Shown here one piece after another: positions 16,812-25,777 of a DNA stretch of 64,000 nt (its first letter is position 1; each line of letters opens with the position of its first letter). Below the pieces are notes generated by a model, which saw nothing but the letters and a program-made list of their open reading frames with translations, had not been told where the DNA came from and searched no databases. The stretch lies in contig NZ_RHQN01000001.1 of the NCBI RefSeq assembly GCF_003935425.1, positions 855,654 to 919,653 of the forward strand, written 5' to 3'. The translations under genes were made by a program, and so were the position numbers. Origin of the DNA: Pseudomonas sp. v388 (GTDB lineage Bacteria > Pseudomonadota > Gammaproteobacteria > Pseudomonadales > Pseudomonadaceae).

Positions 16812-18053
16812 ATGTCTCAGTCATTCTCCCATCTGCGCTATCCCCTCACCGCCCTGGCCCTGATCGTGATAAGCGCCTGCGGGCGTGCGCCTGAGGCGAC
16901 CACTGCGCCGGCGGCCGCCAAGGTCAGCGTTGCCAAGGTGCTGGAACAACCCGTCAATGAGTGGGACGAGTTCACCGGGCGTCTCGAAGCGCCGGAAACC
17001 GTCGAAGTGCGCCCGCGGGTGTCGGGGCAGATCGATCAGGTGGCCTTTACCGACGGCTCGCTGGTCAAGAAAGGGGACCTGCTGTTCCAGATCGACCCGC
17101 GGCCGTTCCAGTCTGAAGTCCGCCGTCTTGAAGCCCAACTGCAACAGGCCCGCGCCGTAGCGACTCGCAGTCAGAACGAAGCCGAGCGCGGTGAGCGGTT
17201 GCGCACCAACAATGCCATTTCCGCGGAACTGGCCGACTCCCGCGCCACCGCCGCGCAGGAAGCGAAAGCCGGGGTCGCCGCCATTCAGGCGCAACTGGAC
17301 CTGGCTCGCCTGAATCTGAGCTTCACCCGGGTGACCGCGCCGATCACCGGCCGCGTCAGCCGCGCCGAGATCACCGCCGGCAACATCGTCACCGCCGACG
17401 TCACACCGCTGACCAGCGTGGTCTCCACCGACAAGGTGTATGCCTATTTCGATGCCGATGAACGCGTGTTCCTCAAGTACACCGAGCTGGCTCGCAAAGG
17501 CCAGCGCGGCCAGACCACCCCGGTGTACCTGGGGCTGTCTACTGAAACCGGCAACCCGCACCTGGGCCAGATGAATTTCATCGACAACCAGGTCAATCCG
17601 CGCACCGGCACCATCCGCGGTCGTGCCGTGTTCGACAACACTGACGGTAGCTTTACTCCTGGCCTGTACGCCCGCCTCAAGCTGGTCGGCAGCGGCACCT
17701 ACTCCGCCGTGCTGATCACCGACGAAGCGGTCGGCACCGACCTGGGCAAGAAATTCGTGCTGGTCATGGACAAGGACAACAAGCCTTCGTATCGCGCCGT
17801 TGAACTGGGGCCGAAGATCGAAGGCTTGCGCATCGTGCGCAGCGGCCTGGCCAAGGACGACACCATTGTGGTCAAGGGCCTGCAACGCGTGCGTCCCGGC
17901 CAGCCGGTGGACCCTGAAGTGACTCCGATGGCCAGCGCCGACACCCTGGCGCTGCTGCTCAAACAACGCCAGGCCCTCGAAGCCAGCAACCTGCCACAAG
18001 TGACGCCCAAAGCGGTCGTCAAACTCGCCAGCGCCACCGCGCCACGCGGCTAA
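16812..18053 (+). CDS. mexE: RND efflux periplasmic adaptor MexE
   Basis: Membrane-fusion subunit of a MexEF-OprN tripartite multidrug pump, 413 residues. A lipoprotein signal ends in VISAC with the acylated Cys at residue 23. The barrel-sandwich hybrid segment includes RVSGQIDQVAF and, after a helical hairpin (residues ~100-160), LSFTRVTAPITGRVSR. A beta-barrel and membrane-proximal domain follow. It bridges MexF in the inner membrane and OprN in the outer membrane. It is the first gene of the operon, 12 bp before mexF, downstream of a MexT-box-like site. Confidence 0.92.
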   Translation: MSQSFSHLRYPLTALALIVISACGRAPEATTAPAAAKVSVAKVLEQPVNEWDEFTGRLEAPETVEVRPRVSGQIDQVAFTDGSLVKKGDLLFQIDPRPFQSEVRRLEAQLQQARAVATRSQNEAERGERLRTNNAISAELADSRATAAQEAKAGVAAIQAQLDLARLNLSFTRVTAPITGRVSRAEITAGNIVTADVTPLTSVVSTDKVYAYFDADERVFLKYTELARKGQRGQTTPVYLGLSTETGNPHLGQMNFIDNQVNPRTGTIRGRAVFDNTDGSFTPGLYARLKLVGSGTYSAVLITDEAVGTDLGKKFVLVMDKDNKPSYRAVELGPKIEGLRIVRSGLAKDDTIVVKGLQRVRPGQPVDPEVTPMASADTLALLLKQRQALEASNLPQVTPKAVVKLASATAPRG

Positions 18054-18065
18054 GGGACTTGTCCG

Positions 18066-21000
18066 ATGAACTTCTCCAAATTCTTTATTTCCAGGCCGAT
18101 CTTCGCGGCGGTGCTGTCGCTGCTGGTGTTGATCGCCGGTGCCATCTCGCTGTTCCAGTTGCCGATCAGTGAATACCCCGAAGTGGTGCCGCCCACCGTC
18201 GTGGTGCGCGCCAACTTCCCCGGCGCCAACCCCAAGGTGATTGGTGAAACGGTTGCATCGCCGCTGGAGCAGGCGATCACCGGCGTGGAAAACATGCTGT
18301 ACATGTCCTCCCAGGCCACCGCCGACGGCAAGCTGACCCTGACCATCACCTTCGCCCTGGGCACCGACCTGGACAATGCGCAGGTGCAGGTGCAGAACCG
18401 CGTGACGCGCACCGAACCCAAGCTGCCTGAAGAGGTGACGCGGATCGGGATCACCGTGGACAAGGCATCGCCCGACCTGACCATGGTCGTGCACTTGACC
18501 TCGCCGGATGACCGCTACGACATGCTGTACCTGTCCAACTACGCGGTGCTCAACATCAAGGACGAGCTGGCTCGCCTCGGTGGTGTCGGTGACGTGCAGC
18601 TGTTCGGCATGGGCGACTACTCGCTGCGGGTGTGGCTCGATCCGAACAAGACCGCTTCGCGCAATCTGACCGCCACCGATGTGGTCAACGCGATTCGCGA
18701 ACAGAACCGCCAGGTCGCGGCCGGCCAGCTGGGCGCACCGCCCTCGCCCACTGCCACCAGCTTCCAGATGTCGATCAATACTCAAGGCCGCCTGGTCAGC
18801 GAGGAAGAATTCGAGAACGTGGTGATCCGCGCCGGTGCTGACGGCGAAATTACCCGGCTCAAAGACGTCGCCCGTGTAGAGCTGGGCTCCAACCAGTACG
18901 CCCTGCGCTCGCTGCTCAACAACAAGCCGGCGGTGGCCATCCCGATCTTCCAGCGCCCAGGCTCCAACGCCATCGACATCTCCAACGATGTGCGGGCAAA
19001 AATGGCCGAGCTCAAGCAAGGCTTCCCCGAAGGCATGGACTACAGCATCGTCTATGACCCGACCATCTTCGTGCGCGGCTCCATCGAGGCGGTGATTCAC
19101 ACCCTGTTCGAAGCACTGATCCTGGTGGTGCTGGTGGTGATCCTGTTCCTGCAGACCTGGCGTGCCTCGATCATCCCGCTGGTGGCGGTACCGGTCTCGC
19201 TGATCGGTACGTTCGCCGTGATGCACATGTTCGGCTTCTCCCTCAACGCCCTGTCGCTGTTCGGACTGGTGCTGGCCATCGGCATCGTGGTCGACGACGC
19301 CATCGTGGTCGTGGAGAACGTCGAACGCAACATCGAGCTGGGACTGGAACCGGTGGCGGCCACCCACAAGGCCATGGCCGAAGTGACCGGGCCTATCATC
19401 GCCACGGCACTGGTGCTGTGTGCAGTGTTCGTTCCGGCCGCATTCATCTCCGGCCTGACCGGGCAGTTCTACAAGCAGTTCGCGCTGACCATCGCCATCT
19501 CGACGGTGATCTCGGCATTCAACTCGCTGACCCTGTCTCCGGCCCTGGCGGCAGTACTGCTCAAAGGACACGACGCGCCGAAGGATCGCTTCTCGCGTTT
19601 CCTCGACCGCATGCTCGGCGGCTGGCTGTTCCGTCCGTTCAACCGCTTCTTCGAGAAAGCCAGCCATGGCTACGTCGGCACGGTGGCACGCGTCATCCGC
19701 AGCAGCGGCATCGCCTTGCTGGTCTACGCCGGCCTGATGGTGCTGACCTGGATGGGTTTCTCCAGCACGCCGACCGGTTTCGTGCCCAGCCAGGACAAGC
19801 AGTATCTGGTCGCCTTCGCGCAACTGCCCGATGCCGCCAGCCTGGATCGCACTGAAGAGGTGATCAAGCGCATGTCGGACCTGGCCATGCAACAGCCAGG
19901 CGTGCAAGACGCCATCGCCTTTCCGGGCCTGTCGATCAACGGCTTCACCAATAGCCCGAACAACGGCGTGGTGTTCGTGACCCTCAAGCCGTTCGATGAG
20001 CGCAAGGATCCGAGCATGTCGGCCAATGCCATCGCCGGCGCCTTGAACGGCAAGTTCGCTTCGATCCAGGAAGCCTACATGGCGATATTCCCGCCACCCC
20101 CGGTTCAGGGTCTGGGCACCATCGGCGGTTTCCGTCTGCAGATCGAAGACCGGGGCAACCTGGGTTATGACGAGCTGTACAAGGAAACCCAGAACATCAT
20201 CGCCAAGAGCCGCAGCGTGCCCGAACTCGCTGGCCTGTTCACCAGCTACACGGTCAACGTGCCGCAGGTGGATGCCGCCATCGACCGCGAGAAGGCCAAG
20301 ACCCACGGCGTGGCGATCAGCGACATCTTCGATACCCTGCAGGTCTACCTGGGTTCGCTGTACGCCAACGACTTCAACCGCTTCGGCCGTACTTACCAGG
20401 TCAACGTCCAGGCCGAACAACAGTTCCGCCAGGACTCGGACCAGATCGGCCAGCTCAAGGTGCGTAACAACCTGGGCGAGATGATCCCGCTGGCAACCTT
20501 CGTGAAGGTCAGCGACACCGCAGGCCCGGATCGGGTGATGCATTACAACGGCTTCATCACGGCGGAGATCAACGGCGCGGCAGGACCGGGCTTCAGCTCC
20601 GGCCAGGCCCAGGCGGCGGTCGAGAAATTGCTCGAAGCCGAATTGCCCAACGGCATGACCTATGAATGGACCGACCTGACCTATCAGCAGATTCTGTCCG
20701 GCAATACCGCGCTGTTCGTATTCCCGCTGTGCGTACTGCTGGCGTTCCTCGTGCTGGCAGCTCAGTACGAAAGCTGGAGCCTGCCGCTGGCGGTGATCCT
20801 GATCGTCCCGATGACCCTGCTGTCGGCCATTGCCGGGATCATCATTGCCGGCAGCGACAACAACATCTTCACCCAGATCGGCCTGATCGTACTGGTGGGC
20901 CTGGCGTGCAAGAACGCGATCCTGATCGTCGAGTTCGCCAAGGACAAACAGGAAGAAGGCATGAGCCCGCTGGACGCGGTGCTGGAGGCCTGCCGCCTGC

Positions 21001-21257
21001 GTCTGCGGCCGATCCTGATGACCTCGTTCGCCTTCATCATGGGTGTCGTGCCACTGGTGATCTCCAGCGGCGCCGGTGCGGAAATGCGTCACGCGATGGG
21101 CGTAGCGGTGTTCTCCGGCATGCTGGGGGTGACCTTCTTCGGCCTGCTGCTGACGCCGGTGTTCTATGTCCTGATTCGAAACTACGTTGAGCGCCAGGAG
21201 GCCCGCAAGGCCGCCCGGGCGCAGAAGCTGAACACGCTGCCTGCGGAGATGCATTAA
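18066..21257 (+). CDS. mexF: RND multidrug efflux transporter MexF
   Basis: Inner-membrane proton-driven pump of 1063 residues (HAE-1 family) with twelve transmembrane helices and two large periplasmic loops. It opens MNFSKFFISRPIFAAVLSLL as in MexF/AcrB proteins. The helix-4 proton-relay segment GIVVDDAIVVVENVERN is present with both aspartates, and the helix-10 partner lysine lies in GLACKNAILIVEFAKD. Substrates known for MexF homologues are chloramphenicol, fluoroquinolones and trimethoprim; this is family knowledge. Its stop overlaps the oprN start as TAATG. Confidence 0.95.
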   Translation: MNFSKFFISRPIFAAVLSLLVLIAGAISLFQLPISEYPEVVPPTVVVRANFPGANPKVIGETVASPLEQAITGVENMLYMSSQATADGKLTLTITFALGTDLDNAQVQVQNRVTRTEPKLPEEVTRIGITVDKASPDLTMVVHLTSPDDRYDMLYLSNYAVLNIKDELARLGGVGDVQLFGMGDYSLRVWLDPNKTASRNLTATDVVNAIREQNRQVAAGQLGAPPSPTATSFQMSINTQGRLVSEEEFENVVIRAGADGEITRLKDVARVELGSNQYALRSLLNNKPAVAIPIFQRPGSNAIDISNDVRAKMAELKQGFPEGMDYSIVYDPTIFVRGSIEAVIHTLFEALILVVLVVILFLQTWRASIIPLVAVPVSLIGTFAVMHMFGFSLNALSLFGLVLAIGIVVDDAIVVVENVERNIELGLEPVAATHKAMAEVTGPIIATALVLCAVFVPAAFISGLTGQFYKQFALTIAISTVISAFNSLTLSPALAAVLLKGHDAPKDRFSRFLDRMLGGWLFRPFNRFFEKASHGYVGTVARVIRSSGIALLVYAGLMVLTWMGFSSTPTGFVPSQDKQYLVAFAQLPDAASLDRTEEVIKRMSDLAMQQPGVQDAIAFPGLSINGFTNSPNNGVVFVTLKPFDERKDPSMSANAIAGALNGKFASIQEAYMAIFPPPPVQGLGTIGGFRLQIEDRGNLGYDELYKETQNIIAKSRSVPELAGLFTSYTVNVPQVDAAIDREKAKTHGVAISDIFDTLQVYLGSLYANDFNRFGRTYQVNVQAEQQFRQDSDQIGQLKVRNNLGEMIPLATFVKVSDTAGPDRVMHYNGFITAEINGAAGPGFSSGQAQAAVEKLLEAELPNGMTYEWTDLTYQQILSGNTALFVFPLCVLLAFLVLAAQYESWSLPLAVILIVPMTLLSAIAGIIIAGSDNNIFTQIGLIVLVGLACKNAILIVEFAKDKQEEGMSPLDAVLEACRLRLRPILMTSFAFIMGVVPLVISSGAGAEMRHAMGVAVFSGMLGVTFFGLLLTPVFYVLIRNYVERQEARKAARAQKLNTLPAEMH

Positions 21258-22654
21258 TGAGCGCGCTGAAACTCTTTGTCCCAAGCCTGCTGGTACTGGC
21301 GCTGGCCGCCTGCGCAGTCGGCCCGGACTACAAGGCGCCCGACACCGCACCGGCGGCCATGACCGCCGCCGGCCAGGGCAACTATGACCGCTCCAGGCTG
21401 GACGCTCTGTGGTGGAATCAGTTCGAAGACCCGACCCTCAACAAGCTGGTCGCCCAGTCGCTCAACGGCAACCGCGATCTGCGCGTGGCCTTTGCCCGAC
21501 TGAAATCGGCCCGGGCCATCCGCGATGACGTCAGCAACGACGCCATGCCGGTGGTCACCAGCCGTGCCAGCAGCGACATCGGCAAGGGCCAGCAACCGGG
21601 CGTGACCGATCGCCGGGTCAACAGCGAGCGTTATGACCTGGGCCTGGACATGGCCTGGGAGCTGGACCTGTTCGGCCGTATCCAGCGTCAACTGGAAGCC
21701 AGTGACGCCGACCAGCAAGCCGCCGAAGCAGACCTGTATCAGTTGCAGGTCACGCTGATCGCCGAAGTCGTGGACGCCTACGGCCAGCTGCGCGGCGCGC
21801 AACTGCGTGAGGCCATCGCCCACGACAACCTGGAGAACCAGCGCAGCTCCAAGGGCGTGACCACCCAGCTGCGTGATGCCGGTGTCGGCAATGAACTGGA
21901 CGTGGTGCGCGCCGAAGCACGCCTGGCCGCTGTCGAAGCCAGCGTGCCGCAGTTGCAGGCCGAGCAGGTGCGCCAGCGCAACCGGATCGCGACCTTGCTG
22001 GGTGAGCGCCCGGAAGCCCTGAGCGTCGACCTGAGCCCGAGCAAGCTGCCGGCGGTTACCAAGGCGTTGCCGATCGGCGATCCGACCCAGGTGCTGCGCA
22101 ACCGTCCGGACGTACGCGCCGCGGAACGTCAACTGGCTGCGGCCACGGCACGCATTGGCGTGGCCACCGCGGATCTGTTCCCGCGAGTCAGCCTCAGTGG
22201 CTTCCTGGGCTTTACCGCCGGCCGGGGTTCGCAGATCGGTTCGTCGGCAGCCAAAGCCTGGGCGCTAGGCCCGAGCATCACCTGGGCGGCGTTTGACCTG
22301 GGCAGCGTCAGGGCGCAGATCCGCAGCGCCGACGCAGACGCCGAAGGCGCACTGGCCAACTACGAGCAGCAGGTGTTACTGGCGCTGGAGGAATCGGAAA
22401 ACGCTTTCAGCGATTACGACAAGCGCCAGCAACGCCTGGTGTCGCTGATGCGCCAGAGCGATTCCAGTCGTGCCGCCGCCAGGCTGGCCTCGGTTCAATA
22501 CCGCGAAGGCACCGCCGATTTCCTGGTGTTGCTGGACGCCGAGCGTGAGCGCCTGGCCGCCGAAGACACTCAGGCCCAGGCCCAGATCGAGCTGTACCGG
22601 GGCATCGTCGCCATCTACAAAGCGCTGGGCGGAGGCTGGCAACCCCAGGCCTGA
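21257..22654 (+). CDS. oprN: outer-membrane efflux channel OprN (NodT/TolC family)
   Basis: A 465-residue lipoprotein channel. The signal ends LALAAC with the acylated Cys at residue 19, followed by VGPDYKAP as usual for the NodT family. Two TolC-type repeats of helices and strands follow (RNRPDVRAAERQLAAATARIG and a second half with QVLLALEESENAFSDY). Its ATG overlaps the mexF stop by one base, showing translational coupling. It exports substrates handed over by MexEF. A GC-rich imperfect hairpin near 22687-22716 with a short T-run may end the operon. Confidence 0.92.
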   Translation: MSALKLFVPSLLVLALAACAVGPDYKAPDTAPAAMTAAGQGNYDRSRLDALWWNQFEDPTLNKLVAQSLNGNRDLRVAFARLKSARAIRDDVSNDAMPVVTSRASSDIGKGQQPGVTDRRVNSERYDLGLDMAWELDLFGRIQRQLEASDADQQAAEADLYQLQVTLIAEVVDAYGQLRGAQLREAIAHDNLENQRSSKGVTTQLRDAGVGNELDVVRAEARLAAVEASVPQLQAEQVRQRNRIATLLGERPEALSVDLSPSKLPAVTKALPIGDPTQVLRNRPDVRAAERQLAAATARIGVATADLFPRVSLSGFLGFTAGRGSQIGSSAAKAWALGPSITWAAFDLGSVRAQIRSADADAEGALANYEQQVLLALEESENAFSDYDKRQQRLVSLMRQSDSSRAAARLASVQYREGTADFLVLLDAERERLAAEDTQAQAQIELYRGIVAIYKALGGGWQPQA

Positions 22655-22775
22655 TCGGCCGAACCCCGCCATCACTGGCCATGCAGCCCGCGTCCCGGTT
22701 TCCGGTGGCGCGGGTTTCTGCGTTTGAAGTTTGACAGCGGCCCGTCGCAGCACCGAAGCTGCACGTCATCAAGAA

Positions 22776-23885
22776 ATGGATTCTGATATGCCCCCATTGC
22801 CGTCACAGGGCACCTCGCCTTCATCCCTTGCACGCCGTCGCTGGCTGATCGTCCTGGCCGTGGTCATGGCGCTTGTCCTGCTTGCCCTGCTGGTCCGCTC
22901 CTGGCGCGACCAAGCGGCCAGCGTTGCGCCCAGACCCAGCCTCAATTATGCCCAGTCCCTGGACCTGGCCCACAACGGCAAGCCCGGTGCCGCGCGGGTG
23001 CTGTACCAGCAACTGGCGCGCAGCGACCTGACCGACGCCCGGCGCGTCGCCCTGCTTGCCGAACTGCCCAATTACCCCAGCCCCCAGGCGCTCAAGCTGC
23101 TCGATGCGCACCTGGCACATGAATCACCGACGGTGCGCCGCGCAGCCATCGAAGCGAGCGTGAAGCTGATCACCACCAGCCAGCGCAGCCTGTTGCTCGG
23201 CCCGCTGCTCGACGATCCGGACCAGTCGGTGCGTTTCAGTGCCACCGGCGCGCTGCTGGGCCTGTCTCCAGATGAGCTGGGGCTGTATTTCGCGGTGCAG
23301 CAGCAGAGCATCGAGGCGTATCAGGAATTTCTGCGGACCCAGCCGGCCAGCGCCCGGACGCTGCTGCAGCTGGCCCGCCTTTACCTGCAGACCGGCGACA
23401 ATGAACCGGCGCTGGCCGCCTTGCAGCGGGCCGTCGCGCTGGAGCCTGACAATGTCGAGGCGGCGCTGGCGCACATCGATCTGCTCGACAGCCAGGGCCA
23501 GGCGGATCAGGCTCGCAGCCTGCTTGCCAGGCTGCTTCAACGCAACCCTGATTCGGCACTCCTGCAACACGCGCTGGGCAGTTGGCTGCTGGAACATGGC
23601 CAGGGCGAGTTCGCCCTGCTCAGCCTGGCCAAGGCGTCGGAACTCGCGCCGCGCAACGCCGACTACCGCTACGACCTGGCCGTGGCGCTGCACGATCTGG
23701 AGCAGCTGGAGGCCGCTCAGAAGCAGTTGATCCAGATCCTCCAGGATCAGCCGGCCAACCGTCGCGCCAGGGTGCTATTGATTCAATACTGGAAGGAAGC
23801 CGGCCAGTTGCAGAACGTGCAGGTATTGCTGGCCGAGCTGGAACAGCAGAACCCCGATGATCCGGCGTTGCAACAGGGTCTTTAG
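22776..23885 (+). CDS. membrane-anchored HEAT/TPR-repeat protein, function unknown
   Basis: I do not recognise a named family. After a short basic N-terminus (RRRW) there is one transmembrane helix (LIVLAVVMALVLLALLV, near residues 25-42), then a largely periplasmic helical body. Residues ~85-170 look like HEAT repeats (LLDAHLAHESPTVRRAAIEA, DPDQSVRFSATGALLGL). From about 190 onward there are at least four TPR-like units (ARLYLQTGDNEPALAALQRA and later copies). It may be a scaffold or assembly factor. The start could be ATG 22776 or 22788; a GGA precedes the latter at good spacing. It follows oprN on the same strand, but a possible terminator intervenes. Confidence 0.7.
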   Translation: MDSDMPPLPSQGTSPSSLARRRWLIVLAVVMALVLLALLVRSWRDQAASVAPRPSLNYAQSLDLAHNGKPGAARVLYQQLARSDLTDARRVALLAELPNYPSPQALKLLDAHLAHESPTVRRAAIEASVKLITTSQRSLLLGPLLDDPDQSVRFSATGALLGLSPDELGLYFAVQQQSIEAYQEFLRTQPASARTLLQLARLYLQTGDNEPALAALQRAVALEPDNVEAALAHIDLLDSQGQADQARSLLARLLQRNPDSALLQHALGSWLLEHGQGEFALLSLAKASELAPRNADYRYDLAVALHDLEQLEAAQKQLIQILQDQPANRRARVLLIQYWKEAGQLQNVQVLLAELEQQNPDDPALQQGL

Positions 23886-24233
23886 CAGCCCTCGGCCGAA
23901 TCCGGCGTTTCTTTAGCTTACTGCCTGATTTCGGAAATAACTTACAACCTTCTTCATCAAATAAGACAACGCACCTCACAAAGTAGCGATCGGCGCGCCA
24001 CATTCAAATATCAATTTCGTGGAAACTATTTTCTCTTTCGAAAAAAACGTGCATCATTTGCAGGCTACTGATTAATAACTACCCATTATCTTCTGCGGGA
24101 CTGGTTGGAACGTTAAGTTTCATCATCGACATCGCTGGGGGCTGGGTAGCAACGAACGAGCGTATCGAGCGGATTCCTATCTGGTCGCTCTATTTGGACC
24201 GCTTACGGTCACTACACTGTCGGAGTATGTTAT
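23886..24233 (+). promoter_or_regulatory. AT-rich leader/promoter region of mvaT
   Basis: A 348-bp region, clearly more AT-rich than its surroundings between about 23930 and 24090. No gene is visible. H-NS-family genes are often autoregulated through such DNA, so this could be an MvaT target. No individual promoter is certain. Confidence 0.45.
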
Positions 24234-24596
24234 TTGTCCAGACTTGCCGAGTTTCGCGCAGCAGAAAAGGCCCTTCAAGAACAGCTGGCACAGCTGGAAA
24301 CATTGAAGAATGATGCAGGGTTGAAGAAGGAAATCGAGTTCGAGCACAAGCTCCAGGACCTGATGGGCAGCTACGGCAAAAGCCTGCGCGACATCATCGC
24401 CATCCTCGACCCGGCCAGCACTTCCACCCTGATTGCCCCTGCAGGCCCCAAGCGCCGCCGCGCGCGCGTCGTCAAGGTCTATCAGAACCCGCACACTGGC
24501 GAACTGATCGAGACCAAGGGCGGCAACCACCGCGGCCTGAAAGCCTGGAAAGAGCAATACGGTGTGGACACTGTCGATTCATGGCTGCGCGCCTGA
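24234..24596 (+). CDS. mvaT: MvaT-family H-NS-like nucleoid protein (TTG start)
   Basis: Xenogeneic silencer that coats AT-rich DNA. The 120-residue protein has an N-terminal coiled-coil oligomerisation domain (residues ~1-60, FRAAEKALQEQLAQLETLK and IEFEHKLQDLM), a basic linker GPKRRRARVVK and the C-terminal DNA-binding domain with GNHRGLKAWKEQYG, the MvaT-type minor-groove contact. No ATG precedes the conserved N-terminus in frame; the TTG at 24234 has a CGGAG eight bases upstream and gives MSRLAEF, so it is chosen. It is monocistronic, with a strong terminator 18 bp after its stop. Confidence 0.92.
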   Translation: MSRLAEFRAAEKALQEQLAQLETLKNDAGLKKEIEFEHKLQDLMGSYGKSLRDIIAILDPASTSTLIAPAGPKRRRARVVKVYQNPHTGELIETKGGNHRGLKAWKEQYGVDTVDSWLRA

Positions 24597-24614
24597 TCGC
24601 CGGTGTTACCTCGA

Positions 24615-24640
24615 AGCCCTGCACTCGCAGGGCTTTTTTA
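24615..24640 (+). terminator. rho-independent terminator of mvaT
   Basis: An 8-bp perfect stem, agccctgc (24615-24622) with gcagggct (24627-24634), and a 4-base loop are followed by a six-base T-run. Confidence 0.9.
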
Positions 24641-24919
24641 TGCCGTCATGGTTATGTGAGTTGCAGGCCGGGACAACCACGATATCCCAAGGACTATATC
24701 CAGCGATTGTGACGCGCTCGACAGTGGTTATCGGCGGTGTATATATAAATGGGCCGCAGATCATACAAACGGCCCCGTTAAAATCCTGACGTCAATAAAC
24801 TTGCACCCGAACACTTTCGGTCATGTCCTGTAACACGCCGGGTGCATCAGCCAATAGACACTGATCCGTAAAGCCACCGTGACAGATAAATTTTGTTTAA
24901 CGAAAGAAATTTCCTAAAG

Positions 24920-25050
24920 TGCCGACAGACCGTTCCGCAGTAAGCCGACGGACGTCGCAAAGCTTCACACATTTTTCACATGCTTTCTTACATAGTGAAG
25001 ACCGCTAAAGGAATAGCGCCCCAATGCCCGCTTCGGCGGGCTTCTTTTTG
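24920..25050 (+). ncRNA. candidate small RNA ending in an orphan terminator
   Basis: The 3' end would be the terminator at 25026-25050. Just before it, cttcac and gtgaag near 24964-25001 can pair. The 5' end is a guess from a weak -35/-10 pair upstream. There is no match to an sRNA I know. Confidence 0.3.
25026..25050 (+). terminator. orphan rho-independent terminator
   Basis: A 6-bp stem, gcccgc (25026-25031) with gcgggc (25036-25041), and a ttcg tetraloop are followed by ttctttttg. The T-run is on the plus strand only, so it does not serve the minus-strand gene at 25088-25624. Confidence 0.75.
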
Positions 25051-25087
25051 CCTCGAAAAAACCGCTCCCCGCGCCATCCCCTCCCGC

Positions 25088-25624
25088 TCACGGCACGTTC
25101 TGCAGCTTCATGGTCTGGCGAATGCGCAAGGCTTGCTCCTTGTTTGCGGCGTAACCCTGGGCGGAACCGGCGTAAGACAATGACCAGGCCAGCTCCTTGC
25201 CGGCAGCGGCCACCAACGTCTGGGTCAGGACATGCACACCGTTCTGGGTGATCGAGCAAGTGGTCTCCAGCGCGGGCACTGTACTGAGCGTGGTCTCGCG
25301 CACCGGGGTGCAGGCGCTCTGCAGGCCGCTGCGGGCAAAGTTGACCTGAATGGCCTTGCGCATTTCCAGCAGCACGCCCTGGACATTGACTTCATGGCCG
25401 GGTGTGAGGCGCGTCTGGGTCAACTCCATGACCATTTCCGGATTGCCCGCCTGATCGTTCTTCACCGCGCGCTGTCTCATCTGCACGGACGCCTCGGGCG
25501 CCGCGGGCAGCACTTCCACGTCCCAGCCCGGCGGCCAGGTGATTTCAGGGTCTGCCGCAAGGGCCAGCGTCGGCAGCAGCAGGCACAGGCCCATCAAAGT
25601 AATGCGGGAACGGGCAAGAATCAT
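25088..25624 (-). CDS. secreted hypothetical protein (possibly DUF4946)
   Basis: A protein of about 178 residues with a clear signal peptide (ITLMGLCLLLPTLALAA, cleavage after the final Ala), hence periplasmic or exported. The mature part begins DPEITWPPGWDVEVLPAAPE and contains two cysteines (ACTPV, TTCSI) that could form a disulfide. It resembles small Pseudomonas periplasmic proteins described as DUF4946, but that is from memory. Starts at 25624 (MILARS) and 25636 (MPSIM) are both possible and neither has a strong ribosome site. No function is inferred. It is divergent from gloA. Confidence 0.7.
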   Translation of the reverse strand: MILARSRITLMGLCLLLPTLALAADPEITWPPGWDVEVLPAAPEASVQMRQRAVKNDQAGNPEMVMELTQTRLTPGHEVNVQGVLLEMRKAIQVNFARSGLQSACTPVRETTLSTVPALETTCSITQNGVHVLTQTLVAAAGKELAWSLSYAGSAQGYAANKEQALRIRQTMKLQNVP

Positions 25625-25777
25625 GATCGACGGCATCCGGTGGGCAGGTCGCAAAGTCTGAAGCCACTACCCTGCCCGATCAAGTGCTCAATCGGCATCA
25701 ACCTGCCTCAGCGTTTGGCACAGGCGCCCAGGTTCCGTATCATTTGGACATATTTGAACACTTAGCTGGAGAGACTC

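Larger units (their letters stand above)
24641..25087. other. intergenic region with structured sequence, possible small RNA gene
   Basis: No protein gene is visible in this 447-bp stretch. It holds a long-range perfect inverted repeat, tgcacccg (24802-24809) with cgggtgca (24839-24846). A promoter-like ttgttt ... taaagt pair lies near 24893-24920, and a strong plus-strand terminator lies at 25026-25050. mvaT already ends upstream and the next gene is on the minus strand, so that terminator has no coding partner. Confidence 0.5.

Noticed and set aside
16821-21350. 1509-codon minus-strand frame opposite mexE and mexF
   Set aside because: Its translation is His/Gln/Arg/Asp-rich without domains, and the plus strand carries full mexE and mexF. 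It is a high-GC shadow frame.
24562-24789. 75-codon plus-strand frame after mvaT
   Set aside because: It overlaps mvaT, crosses the mvaT terminator and has no plausible product.
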